Part shown: positions 1 to 9,321 of the stretch, piece by piece | Position numbering within the stretch: position 1 is the stretch's first letter | Layout of the letters: each line of letters opens with the position of its first letter | From: Clostridiales bacterium | GTDB taxonomy: Bacteria; Bacillota; Clostridia; Oscillospirales; Oscillospiraceae | Direction: 5' to 3' | Length of the DNA stretch: 64,000 bases | NCBI GenBank assembly: GCA_019423635.1 | Contig: JAHZBA010000011.1 | Coordinates: 1 to 64,000 of the forward strand | Notes under the pieces: generated by a model | What the model was told of the DNA's origin: nothing | The model's database searches: none | Seen by the model: only the letters and a program-made list of their open reading frames with translations | Made by a program: the position numbers and the translations under genes

Positions 1-139
1 TTCGTTAGATTACCAAATTCTCCTCAGCTTGTCAACCCCTTTTTTCGAATTTTTTCGTTTTTTGCAAAATTCTTCCGGAGGCGTCCGTCGAAAGACCGTT
101 CCCCCCTCCGCGGCGGCGGCTGCAGCCGGGCAGTCCGGG

Positions 140-300
140 GGAACGGCGCGCCGGGTCGCCGCGCCCTGCGGAACGTTGCCGGGAAATGGTCCTTTGTCGG
201 GCAGGCGGATAATATCCGCCCCTGCGGATCACCTCGGATATCAACCAACCATGAACCGAAACCAGGGCGTTCCGCAGGGGCGATTCCCCATCGCCCGTCC
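140..300. repeat. REP-like palindromic repeat cluster
   Basis: Three GC-rich palindromes lie in this non-coding stretch: around 145-165 (GGCGCGCC...GGCGCGCC type, degenerate), 204-220 (GGCGGATAATATCCGCC) and 278-296 (GGGCGATTCCCCATCGCCC). Close relatives occur at 21632-21812 and 39314-39421, with flanks of the type GTAGGGGCG and CGCCCGTCC. They look like a dispersed REP/BIME-like family. I see no gene between 1 and 398. Confidence 0.6.
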
Positions 301-339
301 CCCTCGGCCTCCGGACTCCCGGTAAACGGCGAAAGCCCC

Positions 340-368
340 TTGCAATCCCCCTGCCTTGGTTCTATGAT
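340..368 (+). promoter_or_regulatory. sigma-A promoter of the SLH/CHAP gene
   Basis: TTGCAA (340-345), 17-bp spacer, TATGAT (363-368), about 30 bp upstream of the start codon. The sequence around the -35 (AAAGCCCCTTGCAATCCCC) is almost identical to that of the promoter at 20033-20061. Confidence 0.6.
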
Positions 369-398
369 ACCTTCAAAATAAAAAAGGAAGTGGCTTCC

Positions 399-1474
399 AT
401 GAAGAAATTGGTCTCTCTGCTCCTGGCCCTCTCCCTCTCCGCCGCCCTGGCCGCCCTGGCCCTCCCGGCCCTGGCCGCGGACTTCACCGACGTGCCCCCG
501 ACTCACGCCTTCTACGACGCCGTCACGGACTGCGCCGCCAAGGGCATCGTCGGCGGATACGACGACGGCACCTTCCGCCCCGGCAATACCGTCACCAGGA
601 GCAGCTTCGTGGTCATGCTCTCCCGGGCGTTTTTTGCCGGAGACATCGCCAAATACAACAAGGACTCCTACAACCGGGATGTCTACGGCCCCTTTGCCGG
701 GAATTACCTGGCCGCGTACTATGGCGGTGCCTTTGCGGGCGCCAGCTTCTATGAGGACTTCGTGATGCTCCGGCTGGACGTCATGAACACCGGCATCAAC
801 CGCTACGACATGGCCCAGCTCATGACCAACATCATGAACGCCAGGGGCTTTGCGGCCTCCAGCGCGGAGAAGGCCGCCGCCGCGAATACCATCAGGGACT
901 ACGCCAGTATCCCCGGCCAGTACCAGGACGCCGTGGCCAACGTCTACGCCCTGGGCGTCATCGGCGGCTTCGCCGACGGCAAGCCCATCACCGAGGAGAA
1001 CGTGACAGAGATTCTGAACCAGCTGCAAGAGAAGTATCCCCTCAAGATAGACTTCAGCAAAGGCTACGCCGGGCTTGGTTCTGGCAGAGTTTCTGGCAAG
1101 AAGTGCATCAAGCAGGTTACCGACCAGTACTGGGCATATCAAGACCATTCCCAGCACACCAGCACCGTCCATGGCTGCGGCGGCTGGGCGGCCTTCGTCG
1201 CAGACGAAATCTTTGGTCAAACCGGTGTGACCTGGAAGAAGACCAGCATGCGAACGCCAGACCCGGCGACCTGATGATCGACCTCGATGACGCCGGTTAT
1301 CTCCAGCACGTCAGCATCTACGTCAGCGAATCCACAGACGGACTCCCCAGAACCGTGGGAGTATACAACACAAGCGCAAGCACGAACTCCAGCGGTGTAT
1401 ACACGATCAAGTGGATAAACACCAGTAGCCCCAGCACCAGCACCGTTGACGTCTACACCGCCTACCCCGACTAA
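399..1474 (+). pseudogene. SLH-domain surface protein with CHAP/NlpC-like C-terminus, frameshifted
   Basis: Secreted cell-surface protein. The ATG at 399 follows AAGGAAG at a good distance and begins a signal peptide (MKKLVSLLLALSLSAALAA...). An SLH-like motif (FTDVPPTHAFYDAV...GGYDDGTFRPGNTVTR) covers about residues 28-75; a second, weaker one (YALGVIGGFADGKPITEENV) sits near residue 190. The C-terminal part carries HGCGGWAAFVAD (candidate Cys), then ARPGDLMIDL and LQHVSIYVSE (candidate His), the layout of CHAP/NlpC-P60 cysteine peptidases or amidases. The first frame ends at 1274, while the ARPGDL...YTAYPD part is in another frame ending at 1474, so a one-base indel lies near 1240-1260. Either a true pseudogene or a sequencing error; intact it would be about 358 residues. 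Confidence 0.65.
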
Positions 1475-1855
1475 CCTCAAAAGCAGCCCCACCTATTCAC
1501 AAGAAACCTCACACAAACACAGCCGCGAACCGCAAGGCCCTCGGCCTGCTTTTTCCTCTGCCCCCGTCCCGCCGCTCAGATAGTTTGTTAGCAAAACAAC
1601 GTTAATTTTTAGTCAATCCCACTAAAGTATCCTGTGGAATATCTCCATTTTATACAACAAATTCTCCCGTTTTCTCAAGATCTCACAAAATGTACGTGAA
1701 GTTTTAGACGATCGTTGACAAAGTGGGTAACTCCGTGGTAACAAAGAGGCAAAGGATCTGGCGCCGTGGAGACAGTGACATTTATTTGACAATTATTTCC
1801 GGCGCAGCCGCCTTCCCGCAGAAGCAGATTTGATTGTAGAGAAAGGGATGTTTTT
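1475..1855. other. Intergenic region upstream of the acyl-CoA dehydrogenase
   Basis: No gene seen. A short hairpin with a T-run (about 1531-1557) may terminate the upstream gene. A possible promoter for the dehydrogenase is TTGACA at 1715-1720, 18 bp, TAACAA at 1739-1744, with a long leader. The stretch is AT-richer than its neighbours. Confidence 0.4.
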
Positions 1856-2998
1856 ATGGATTTCACATTGACACATCAGCAGCAGATGGTTCAGCAGATG
1901 GCCCGGGAGTTCGCCGAAAAGGAGCTTTTGCCTGAGGTCCGGGAGCGGGATGAGAAGAGCGAGTTCCCCCTGGAGGCTTTCCGCAAGTTCGGCAAGTCCG
2001 GCATTTTCGGCCTGCCCTATGCCAAAGAGATCGGCGGCACCGGCGGAGACTACTCCTGCTACGTGCTGGCGGTGGAGGAGGTCTCCAAGGTAGACGCCTC
2101 CTTCGGCATCAGCTTCTCCGTCATGACCTCTCTGTATGGCGGCAGCATCGCCAACTCCTCCGCCCCCGACGAGATCAAAAAGAAGTACCTGGCTCCCATC
2201 GCCTACGGCGAGAAGATCGGCTCCTTCGGCCTCACGGAGCACACCGCCGGCTCTGACGCCGCCGGCCAGCGCACGGTGGCCGTGAAGAGCGGAGACGGCT
2301 ACATCCTCAACGGCTCCAAGTGCTTCAACACCAACGGCCCTCTGGCCGACTTCACCGTGGTCTACTGCCTGACGGACCCCGCTCTCGGCACCAAGGGCAT
2401 GGCCGCCTTCGTGGTGGAAAAGGGGATGCCCGGCTTCAGCGTGGGCAAGGTGGAGAACAAGATGGGCATCCGGGCCGCCCAGGTCTCCGACATGATTCTG
2501 GAGGACGTGTATGTCCCGGCGGAGAACATGATCGCCAAGCCCGGCGAGGGCTTCAAGCTGGCCATGAAGACGCTGGACGGCGGCCGTATCGGCGTGGCGG
2601 CCCAGGGCCTGGGCATTGCCAAGGGCGCCTTTGAGATCGCCCGGAAATACCTGATGGAGCGGGAGCAGTTCGGCAAGCCCCTGAACAAACAGCAGTACCT
2701 GGCTTTCAAGATGGCCGAGCTGCAGACGGATATCAAGAAGGCGGAGCTGCTGCTGTACTACGCCGCTATGTGCAAGGAGACCGGCCAGCCCTACACCGTC
2801 CCCGCCGCCATGGCCAAGATGACCTGCACGGACACCGCCATGAAGGTCACCACCGAGTGCGTTCAGATGCTGGGCGGCAACGGCTACATGAAGGAGTACC
2901 ATGTGGAGCGGATGATGCGGGACGCCAAGATCACCCAGATCTACGAGGGCACCAACGAGATCCAGAAGCTGGTCATCTCCGGGCAGCTCTTCAGGTAA
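1856..2998 (+). CDS. Acyl-CoA dehydrogenase, short-chain (butyryl-CoA dehydrogenase type)
   Basis: FAD enzyme of 380 residues that introduces a 2,3-double bond in acyl-CoA, or runs in reverse as crotonyl-CoA reductase in butyrate-forming Clostridia. The N-terminal helical domain starts MDFTLTHQQQMVQQMAREFAEKELLPEV. The beta-domain signature FGLTEHTAGSDA is near residue 125. The C-terminal domain has CVQMLGGNGYMKEYHVERMMRD and QIYEGTNEIQ, whose Glu is the usual catalytic base in short-chain members. The start is set by AGAAAGGGATG upstream. There are no etfA/etfB or crotonase genes beside it, so it is a stand-alone copy and the substrate cannot be fixed from context. A hairpin terminator follows. 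Confidence 0.9.
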   Translation: MDFTLTHQQQMVQQMAREFAEKELLPEVRERDEKSEFPLEAFRKFGKSGIFGLPYAKEIGGTGGDYSCYVLAVEEVSKVDASFGISFSVMTSLYGGSIANSSAPDEIKKKYLAPIAYGEKIGSFGLTEHTAGSDAAGQRTVAVKSGDGYILNGSKCFNTNGPLADFTVVYCLTDPALGTKGMAAFVVEKGMPGFSVGKVENKMGIRAAQVSDMILEDVYVPAENMIAKPGEGFKLAMKTLDGGRIGVAAQGLGIAKGAFEIARKYLMEREQFGKPLNKQQYLAFKMAELQTDIKKAELLLYYAAMCKETGQPYTVPAAMAKMTCTDTAMKVTTECVQMLGGNGYMKEYHVERMMRDAKITQIYEGTNEIQKLVISGQLFR

Positions 2999-3019
2999 AT
3001 CTCTGTTTCAAGATTGAAA

Positions 3020-3052
3020 ACGGGCGGGACATCAGTCCCGTCCGTTTCCTTT
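3020..3052 (+). terminator. Rho-independent terminator of the acyl-CoA dehydrogenase
   Basis: An 11-bp stem ACGGGCGGGAC / GTCCCGTCCGT (one G-U pair) with loop ATCA is followed by TTCCTTTG. Confidence 0.7.
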
Positions 3053-3084
3053 GTACGGTTCTTCTCTTTCCTCTTCCTCTTTTT

Positions 3085-3194
3085 GAGGCTCCGCCTCAAA
3101 CTCTGTCAGGGGCTCTGCCCCTGAACCCCGGCAGGGGGCGCGTCGCCCCCTGCACCCCGACAGCAAAGGGGCTCCGCCCTCCGGCGGAGCCCCT
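3085..3194. repeat. Array of four GC-rich hairpins
   Basis: Four separate palindromes follow one another: 3085-3097 (GAGGCTCCGCCTC), 3108-3122 (AGGGGCTCTGCCCCT), 3131-3153 (GCAGGGGGC...GCCCCCTGC) and 3167-3194 (AGGGGCTCCGCC...GGCGGAGCCCCT), spaced by about 8-14 bases. The last can end transcription of the minus-strand transketolase genes. Such GGGGCTCTGCCCC arrays are common in Oscillospiraceae as far as I recall. Confidence 0.65.
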
Positions 3195-3203
3195 CCTCGT
3201 CTC

Positions 3204-4124
3204 TTACAGGTCTTTTACGCGCTGCGCAATCTGCGCCGCCGTCAGGCCGTACTCCTCAAACAGCTCATCCGGTGTGCCGGACTGGCCGAAGCGATCCTGC
3301 ACGCCCACCTTGGCAAAGCGGAACCCGCTCTGGCCGCAGAGGACCGCGGCCACCGCGTCGCCCAGGCCGCCGATGACGGAGTGCTCCTCCACCGTCACCA
3401 CCTTGCCGCACTTGGCGGCGTAGGCCTTGACGGTCTCCTCGTCCAGAGGCTTGATGGTGTGCATGTTGATTACCGCCGCGGAGACGCCCTCCTGGGCCAG
3501 CAGCTCCGCCGCCGCCAGGCACTTCTCCACCATCAGCCCGCAGCAGATCAAAGCCGCGTCGGAGCCCTCCCGCAGGACGTTGGCCTTGCCCAGCGTGAAG
3601 GGCTGCTCCTCCAGAACCTCCGAGGCCAGGCGGGCCAGACGGATGTACACAGGGCCGTCAATGGCCAGGGCCGCGTCCATGGCCTTGCGGGTCTCGTTGG
3701 CGTCGGCGGGGACCAGCACCGTCATGCCGGGGATCACCCGCATCAGGGCGATGTCCTCAATGGCCTGATGGCTGCCGCCGTCCTCGCCCACGGAGATGCC
3801 GGCGTGGGTGAAGGCGAATTTCACGTTGAAGTGGGGGTAGGCCACGCTGTTGCGGATGTTCTCATAGGCGCGGCCGCTGCCGAAGATGGCAAAGGTGCTG
3901 GCGAAGGGGATGTAGCCCATGGTGCTGAGACCCGCGGCGATGTCCACCATATTCCCCTCCGCGATGCCGCAGTCGAAAAAGCGCTCCGGAAAGGCGGCGC
4001 GGAACTTGCCGGTGTTGGTGGCCTCCGCCAGATCGGCGTCCAGGACCACAATCTTGTCGTTGACCTTGCCCAGCTCCGTCAGATACTCGCCGTAGGCCAC
4101 CCGTGTTGCTTTCTTCTCTCCCAT
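3204..4124 (-). CDS. Transketolase, C-terminal subunit
   Basis: 306 residues covering the pyrimidine-binding and C-terminal domains of a split transketolase, which moves two-carbon units between pentose and hexose phosphates using thiamine diphosphate. It opens MGEKKATRVAYGEYLTEL and contains DADLAEATNTGKF, FFDCGIAEGNMVDIAAGL (the Glu that activates ThDP) and FAFTHAGISVGEDGGSHQAIED. It lies three bases after the stop of the N-terminal subunit (4128-4940), so the two are co-translated. As the last gene of the nucleoside operon it would feed ribose-5-phosphate into glycolysis together with the transaldolase-family protein at 15505-16827. Confidence 0.93.
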   Translation of the reverse strand: MGEKKATRVAYGEYLTELGKVNDKIVVLDADLAEATNTGKFRAAFPERFFDCGIAEGNMVDIAAGLSTMGYIPFASTFAIFGSGRAYENIRNSVAYPHFNVKFAFTHAGISVGEDGGSHQAIEDIALMRVIPGMTVLVPADANETRKAMDAALAIDGPVYIRLARLASEVLEEQPFTLGKANVLREGSDAALICCGLMVEKCLAAAELLAQEGVSAAVINMHTIKPLDEETVKAYAAKCGKVVTVEEHSVIGGLGDAVAAVLCGQSGFRFAKVGVQDRFGQSGTPDELFEEYGLTAAQIAQRVKDL

Positions 4125-4127
4125 GAC

Positions 4128-4940
4128 TCAGCCCTCCAATTCTTTCAGTGCCTGGGCGCACTGCTCTGCGTTGGGCGCTTTTCCGTGCCAGCCCACCTGG
4201 TTTTCCATGAAGGAGACGCCCTTGCCCTTCACCGTATGGCAGAGGATCATCCGGGGCTTCCCCGCCGTGCGGGGCTGGTTCAGCGCCGCAAGAACCTGCT
4301 CAATGTCGTTGCCGTCGGCCACCGTCAGCGTCTCAAAGCCGAAGGCCGCAAACTTCGCGGCCAGGTCCCGCACGTCCATGACGGCGCTGTTGGGCCCGTC
4401 GATCTGGAGGCCGTTGTTGTCCAGAATCACCGTCAGGTTGTCCAGCTTGAAGTGGGCGGCGGCCTCTGCGGCCTCCCACACCAGGCCCTCCTGGCTCTCG
4501 CCGTCTCCCACCAGGGTGTAGACCTGCTCACTGCCGCCGCCGAGCTTGGCGCCCAGGGCCATGCCCACTGCGATGGAGATGCCCTGGCCCAGAGAGCCGG
4601 TGGAGGCGTCCACGCCGGGGCACTTCTTGGCGTCGGGATGCCCCTGGAGGAAGCTGTGCATCTTCCGCAGGTTCTGCAGCTCCGCCACGTCAAAGTAACC
4701 CCGCTCCGCCAGGACGGAATAGAGCACCGGCGCCGCATGGCCCTTGGACAGCACGAAGCGGTCCCGTCCGGCCATCTTCGGCTGCTTGGGGTCGATATTC
4801 ATCTTCTCAAAGTACAAAGCCGTCACGATTTCCACCGCGGAGAGAGAGCCGCCCGGGTGTCCGGACTTTGCCGCGCAGACGGATGAGACGATATCCCGCC
4901 GGACCCTTCTGCAAATTTCCTTCAGTTCCTCAGTCTTCAT
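4128..4940 (-). CDS. Transketolase, N-terminal (ThDP-binding) subunit
   Basis: 270 residues; the ThDP pyrophosphate-binding half. Motifs are AAKSGHPGGSLSAVEIVTAL, RDRFVLSKGHAAPVLYSVLAERGY, STGSLGQGISIAVGMALGAKL and LVGDGESQEGLVWEAAEAAAHFKLDNLTVILDNN (GDGE...NN metal and ThDP site). I take the ATG at 4940, with GGAGG 11 bases upstream, rather than a TTG six codons earlier. It pairs with the adjacent C-terminal subunit and sits directly downstream of the DeoR-type regulator, at the end of the nucleoside operon. Confidence 0.92.
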   Translation of the reverse strand: MKTEELKEICRRVRRDIVSSVCAAKSGHPGGSLSAVEIVTALYFEKMNIDPKQPKMAGRDRFVLSKGHAAPVLYSVLAERGYFDVAELQNLRKMHSFLQGHPDAKKCPGVDASTGSLGQGISIAVGMALGAKLGGGSEQVYTLVGDGESQEGLVWEAAEAAAHFKLDNLTVILDNNGLQIDGPNSAVMDVRDLAAKFAAFGFETLTVADGNDIEQVLAALNQPRTAGKPRMILCHTVKGKGVSFMENQVGWHGKAPNAEQCAQALKELEG

Positions 4941-4969
4941 GGTACCACCAGCCTCCAAATAAATATTGA

Positions 4970-5740
4970 TTAAACCACAATCAGTTCAATGCCCTTGTTT
5001 TTGATGAGATCCGCCCACTCCTGGGAAAGTCCCGTGTCCGTCACCACCTTTTGAAACAGCTCCAGCTCTCCGATGAAGCAGGAGCCCATCTTCCCGAACT
5101 TGCTGGAATCCGCCAGCAGAATCCGCTCCACGCCGGCCTTGATGATCTCCCGCTTGCTGGGCAGCTCGTACTCGTCCACACAGGTGACCCCCATGGTTTC
5201 GTGAATCCCCACGGCGGAGACGAACACCTTTCCGGCCCGGGCGCGGCGGATGATCTCCAGACTTTCCGCACACTCAAACATCAGCGTCTGATGGTGAAAA
5301 TTCCCGCCGCAGAAGATCAGATGGATGTTGGGCTTCTGATAGAGATGATTGAGCACGTTCATATTGTAGCACAGAACCGTGAGCTCCATATTGGAGGGGA
5401 TGCTTGCGGCGAGGCACTCCATGGTGGAGCCATTGTCAATGATGATGAACTCCCCGGGCTGAATCAGCTTGGCCGCGTAAGCTCCAATGCGTTTTTTCTC
5501 TTTCCGGTTCCGGTTGGTTGCAATGGACAAGAGGTAGCCGCTGTCCGCCGCCTCATCGTAGTTGTAGAAGATCGTGCCCCGCACGTTTTTCACCAGGCGC
5601 TTTTCCTCCAGGACCTGGATGTCCCTTCGGATGGTCAGCTCTGAAACACCTTCTATCAAAGAAAGCGCCCTGATGGTAACGCCATTTTGTTTTTCAATGA
5701 CATGAAGCAGGGCCTTCATGCGCGCTTCCCTCTTCCCCAC
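4970..5740 (-). CDS. DeoR-family transcriptional regulator
   Basis: About 256 residues: an N-terminal DeoR helix-turn-helix (REARMKALLHVIEKQNGVTIRALSLIEGVSELTIRRDIQVLEE) and a C-terminal sugar-phosphate isomerase-like effector domain (IGAYAAKLIQPGEFIIIDNGSTM..., LLADSSKFGKMGSCFI). Family members are usually repressors relieved by phosphosugars such as deoxyribose-5-phosphate. I chose the GTG at 5740, because GGGGGG lies seven bases upstream and the TTG at 5764 has no site. Placed inside the operon after the permeases, it is the likely regulator of the promoter at 17589-17617; the effector is inferred. Confidence 0.85.
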   Translation of the reverse strand: MGKREARMKALLHVIEKQNGVTIRALSLIEGVSELTIRRDIQVLEEKRLVKNVRGTIFYNYDEAADSGYLLSIATNRNRKEKKRIGAYAAKLIQPGEFIIIDNGSTMECLAASIPSNMELTVLCYNMNVLNHLYQKPNIHLIFCGGNFHHQTLMFECAESLEIIRRARAGKVFVSAVGIHETMGVTCVDEYELPSKREIIKAGVERILLADSSKFGKMGSCFIGELELFQKVVTDTGLSQEWADLIKNKGIELIVV

Positions 5741-5760
5741 ATTGCACCCCCCTCGTTCGT

Positions 5761-6696
5761 TCAATGTTTTCCCCGCCTGCTCACCGCAAGGCCGCTGACT
5801 CTGCGGTCTCTGGCCCAGGAGCTGTACGCCAGGGCCAGCAGGGCCACCGTATAGGGGAACATATCCACAATGGACGCGGGGATCTTCAATCCCAGCAGTT
5901 CAATGCGGATGCCCAGCGCCTCGGCAAAGCCGAACAGCAGCGACGCCAGGGCGCTTCCAATGGGCGTCGCCCCGCCGAAGGTATAGGAGGTAAACGCGGT
6001 GAAGCCCCGGCCTGCCACCATGCCTTTTGTAAAGTTGGAGACGCTGATCACGGACAAATAGGCACCGCCAAGACCGCAGAGGGCGCCGGAAACCAGCACG
6101 GCCTTCCACTTCGTCGCGTTGATATTCACGCCCGCCGTCCGCGCCGCGTCCTCCGACTCGCCCACAGACCACAGCCGCAGGCCCGCGCTGGTCTTGTACA
6201 GATAGACGTACAAAACCGCCACGACCACCAGGGAGGCGTAGGTGACGATGCTGTGATCGCTGAACGCCTTCAAAAGCGGAATGTCGCAGAGCACCGGAAT
6301 CGTGATGTTGGACAGCTTGTTGATCACCGGCGGCGCATAGGTTCCCTGAGAATCAAATATAGCACGAAGTAAAAACTGAGTCAAGCCGGATGCCAGGGTA
6401 TTCAGCGCAATACTTGTGATAATGTGATTGGCCTTGAACCGGGTAATCATCAGGGCAAACAGGGCGCTGTAGAGCACGCCGAAGACGACGCCGCCCAGAA
6501 GCCCCATCCAGACGCTGCCTCCGGAGAAAGAGACCGCGGTTACGGCGAAGAAGGCTCCCACCAGAGCGATGCCCTCCAGGGCGATGTTAAACACATTGGC
6601 CCGCTCGCAGATCATGCCGCCCATGGCCATCAGCAGAATGGGGGTCGTGATGCGGATCGTGGCGGCAAGCAGCTCTGTCACCAGTGCAAGATTCAT
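5761..6696 (-). CDS. ABC nucleoside transporter, permease 2 (NupQ/YufQ type)
   Basis: 311 residues, about eight to nine hydrophobic segments, BPD_transp_2 family. Features are the N-terminal MNLALVTELLAATIRITTPILLMAMGGMICERANVFNIALEGIAL, with the RANVFNIALEG motif typical of the nucleoside/ribose permease group, and ARTAGVNINATKWKAVLVSGALCGLGGAYL near residue 185. The stop of the other permease immediately precedes its start. Together with the ATPase (7773-9308) and the BMP lipoprotein (10258-11337) it makes a complete nucleoside importer. Confidence 0.9.
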   Translation of the reverse strand: MNLALVTELLAATIRITTPILLMAMGGMICERANVFNIALEGIALVGAFFAVTAVSFSGGSVWMGLLGGVVFGVLYSALFALMITRFKANHIITSIALNTLASGLTQFLLRAIFDSQGTYAPPVINKLSNITIPVLCDIPLLKAFSDHSIVTYASLVVVAVLYVYLYKTSAGLRLWSVGESEDAARTAGVNINATKWKAVLVSGALCGLGGAYLSVISVSNFTKGMVAGRGFTAFTSYTFGGATPIGSALASLLFGFAEALGIRIELLGLKIPASIVDMFPYTVALLALAYSSWARDRRVSGLAVSRRGKH

Positions 6697-7776
6697 TTAC
6701 TTTCCCTCCTTCTGTGCCCGCTTCTTTTTGCGAAAGAAGGTAAATGCGAAGTCCGCGCTGATCACCAGGATGATGATGCCCTCCACGATGCTGGAGATGG
6801 CGGAGGGAACCCCGGTGAAGCGCTCCATGTTCGTGCCGCCGTTTTTCAGCGCCCCGAAGAAGATGCCGGAGAACAGCACGCCGATGGGGTGGTTCCCCGC
6901 CAGCAGGGAGACCACGATGCCCTTGAAGCCCAGCTCCGGGTTGAATCCGGCAATCAGGCGGTGCTGCACCGCGGTGACCTCAATGGCGCCGATGACGCCT
7001 GCGATGGCGCCGCTGATGCACATGCACTTGATGACGGTCAGCTTGGGGTTGATGCCCGCATAGCGGGCAAACTCGCCGTTGGCGCCCACCATCTTGATCT
7101 CGTGGCCCAGGGTGGTGCGGTAGAATACGAAGGTAATCGCCGCCAGCAGCACCAGGGCGATGTACAAGCCCACGTTGGCAGAGGAGGGCTCAAAGGCCTG
7201 CAGGTGCGGAAGCCAGGCGCTCTCACTGAACCGGGCGGAGGCGCTCAGGTTCGTAGTGGAGGAGGGGTCCCGCATGGGGCCATTGACCAGGTAATTGACA
7301 AAATACTCGCCGATGAAGTTCAAAAGCAGGGTGGAGACCACCTCGTTGACATTGAGATAGATCTTCAAAAGCGCCGGAATCAGGGCAAAGAGCATCCCCG
7401 CCGCCGCCGCCGCGAGAAAGATCTCCACAAGGCTCAGCGCCTGGCTGGCCCCCTCCTGCACCCGCAGCGCCACCATGGACGCCGCGGCGGCGCCCAGGAA
7501 GAGCTGCCCGTCCACGCCCAGGTTGGCGATGTTGGCCTTATAGCACACGCAGACAGCCAGGCCCGCCAGCACCATAGCGGTGGACCAGCGGATGGTGCCT
7601 GCAATATCGTCGGTGAAGCTCTGGTAAAGCCCTTTGAAAATGGCCAGGGGGTCATAGCCGGAGGCCGCCAGGAACACGCTGGACACCACCAGCGCCAGCA
7701 AAATCAAAAGAACCCGCTTGGCAATACCCAGTCCGGCGGCCCTTGCCGCCTTGCTCAAATTGCCGTGCTTTTTCAT
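6697..7776 (-). CDS. ABC nucleoside transporter, permease 1 (NupP/YufP type)
   Basis: 359 residues, polytopic, BPD_transp_2 family, longer than its partner. Visible motifs are LVVSSVFLAASGYDPLAIFKGLYQSF near the N-terminus, KANIANLGVDGQLFLGAAAASMVAL, and YAGINPKLTVIKCMCISGAIAGVIGAIEV followed by GFKGIVVSLLAGNHPIGVLFSGIFFGAL. Its start overlaps the stop of the ATPase gene by four bases (ATGA), so the two are translationally coupled. It ends in a lysine-rich tail (FFRKKKRAQKEGK), presumably cytoplasmic. Confidence 0.9.
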   Translation of the reverse strand: MKKHGNLSKAARAAGLGIAKRVLLILLALVVSSVFLAASGYDPLAIFKGLYQSFTDDIAGTIRWSTAMVLAGLAVCVCYKANIANLGVDGQLFLGAAAASMVALRVQEGASQALSLVEIFLAAAAAGMLFALIPALLKIYLNVNEVVSTLLLNFIGEYFVNYLVNGPMRDPSSTTNLSASARFSESAWLPHLQAFEPSSANVGLYIALVLLAAITFVFYRTTLGHEIKMVGANGEFARYAGINPKLTVIKCMCISGAIAGVIGAIEVTAVQHRLIAGFNPELGFKGIVVSLLAGNHPIGVLFSGIFFGALKNGGTNMERFTGVPSAISSIVEGIIILVISADFAFTFFRKKKRAQKEGK

Positions 7777-9308
7777 ACCTCGGCCCTCCTTGATGCCTCC
7801 TGCCGCTTCGCCCCGGTCATGTAGACGGCCACAGCGGACTCCGTGGCCTCTGCCCGGGGCAGCTCCGCCATGATCTCGCCCTCGTACATCACCAGCACCC
7901 GGTCCGCCAGGGAGAGCACCTCGTCCAGCTCCGCGCTGACCAGCAGCACCGCCTTCCCGGCGTCCCGGGCCTCCAGAATCCGGTGCCAGATGCTCTCAAT
8001 GGCGCCGATGTCCACGCCGCGGGTGGGCTGTGCCGCCACCAGCAGCTCCGGGTCCACCTCCATCTCCCGGGCAAAGACCACCTTCTGCATGTTGCCGCCG
8101 GAGAGGGTGCTCAGCAGGTAGGTGGAGTCCGGCGTCTTGATCTGGAAATCCTCACACATCTTCTCCGAGAGCTCCAGAAGCCTGCGGTTGTCCATGACGC
8201 CCTGCCTTGCGTAGGGCCTGCGGTAATAGCGGTTCATGATGAGGTTGTCCCGAATGGTGCAGGTCTTGGCGGTGCCCACCTTCAGCCGGTCCTCCGGGAT
8301 GTGGGACAGTCCCGCCTCCCGGCGTTTCCGGATGGCCATGCGGGTGATGTCCCGGCCGTCCAGGAACACCTGTCCCTCCTCCGGCCGCAGCATCCCGGCC
8401 ACGCACTCGATGAGCTCTGTCTGGCCGTTGCCCTCCACGCCGGCGATTCCCACGATCTCTCCCTTGCGCACCTGGAAGCTGACACCCCGCAGGGCATAGA
8501 GACCCTTCTTGTTCCGCACCTTCAGGTTTTTGACCGACAAAACCTCCTCTCCCGGCTGAATGTCCGCCCGGGGGATATCCAGATCCACCTCACGGCCCAC
8601 CATGAGATTGGAGAGCATGTCCATGTCCGCATCCCTGGTCATCAGCGTCCCGGTGACCACACCCTTGCGCATGACGATGACCTTGTCCGTCAGAGCCATC
8701 ACCTCCCGCAGCTTGTGGGTGATGAAGATGATGGCGGTGCCCTCGTCCCGCAGCTTTTTCAGCACGAGAATCAGCTTGTCGGTCTCCTGGGGCGTCAGCA
8801 CGGCGGTGGGCTCGTCCATAATGAGGATCTTCGCCTCGCGGTAAAGGGCTTTGACAATCTCCACCCGCTGCTTCTGCCCTACGGACAGCTGGTAGATCCG
8901 CTCGTCCAGATCCACCTGGAGATCGTAGGTCTCCATGATCCGCAGGATCTTCTCCCGCGCGGCGGCCGTGTCGATGAAGCCCTTCTTCTCCGGCTCCTTG
9001 CCCAGAATGATATTCTGCAAAACCGTCAGGTTGGGCATCAGCATAAAATGCTGGTGCACCATGCCGATCCCCATGGAAATGGCCTGGTTGGGGGATTGAA
9101 TTCGCACCGGCTCCCCAAAGAGCCGGATCGTCCCCTCGTCCGGCTGAAAGAGGCCGTAGAGCATATTCATCATGGTGGACTTGCCCGCGCCGTTTTCACC
9201 GATCAGCCCCAGGATCTGCCCCTGATCGACGGTGATCGTCACCTGATCGTTGGCCAGAACCCCGGGAAACCGCTTGGTGATATTCAACATTTCTACTACT
9301 GGTGCCAT
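7773..9308 (-). CDS. ABC nucleoside transporter, dual ATPase (NupO/YufO type)
   Basis: 511 residues with two ABC domains. Domain 1 has Walker [10 protein letters not shown], signature [17 protein letters not shown] and Walker [12 protein letters not shown]. Domain 2 has the degenerate P-loop [10 protein letters not shown], signature [17 protein letters not shown] and [17 protein letters not shown] normal first site and an altered second site are usual for the sugar/nucleoside (RbsA-like) class. It energises the two permeases. The gene lies 13 bases after the nucleoside phosphorylase gene. Confidence 0.93.
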   Translation of the reverse strand: MAPVVEMLNITKRFPGVLANDQVTITVDQGQILGLIGENGAGKSTMMNMLYGLFQPDEGTIRLFGEPVRIQSPNQAISMGIGMVHQHFMLMPNLTVLQNIILGKEPEKKGFIDTAAAREKILRIMETYDLQVDLDERIYQLSVGQKQRVEIVKALYREAKILIMDEPTAVLTPQETDKLILVLKKLRDEGTAIIFITHKLREVMALTDKVIVMRKGVVTGTLMTRDADMDMLSNLMVGREVDLDIPRADIQPGEEVLSVKNLKVRNKKGLYALRGVSFQVRKGEIVGIAGVEGNGQTELIECVAGMLRPEEGQVFLDGRDITRMAIRKRREAGLSHIPEDRLKVGTAKTCTIRDNLIMNRYYRRPYARQGVMDNRRLLELSEKMCEDFQIKTPDSTYLLSTLSGGNMQKVVFAREMEVDPELLVAAQPTRGVDIGAIESIWHRILEARDAGKAVLLVSAELDEVLSLADRVLVMYEGEIMAELPRAEATESAVAVYMTGAKRQEASRRAEV

Positions 9309-9321
9309 AGTCCACCACCGC

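Noticed and set aside
3381..4886. 501-residue plus-strand frame over the transketolase genes
   Set aside because: Antisense shadow; the minus-strand transketolase halves carry full motifs and RBSs.
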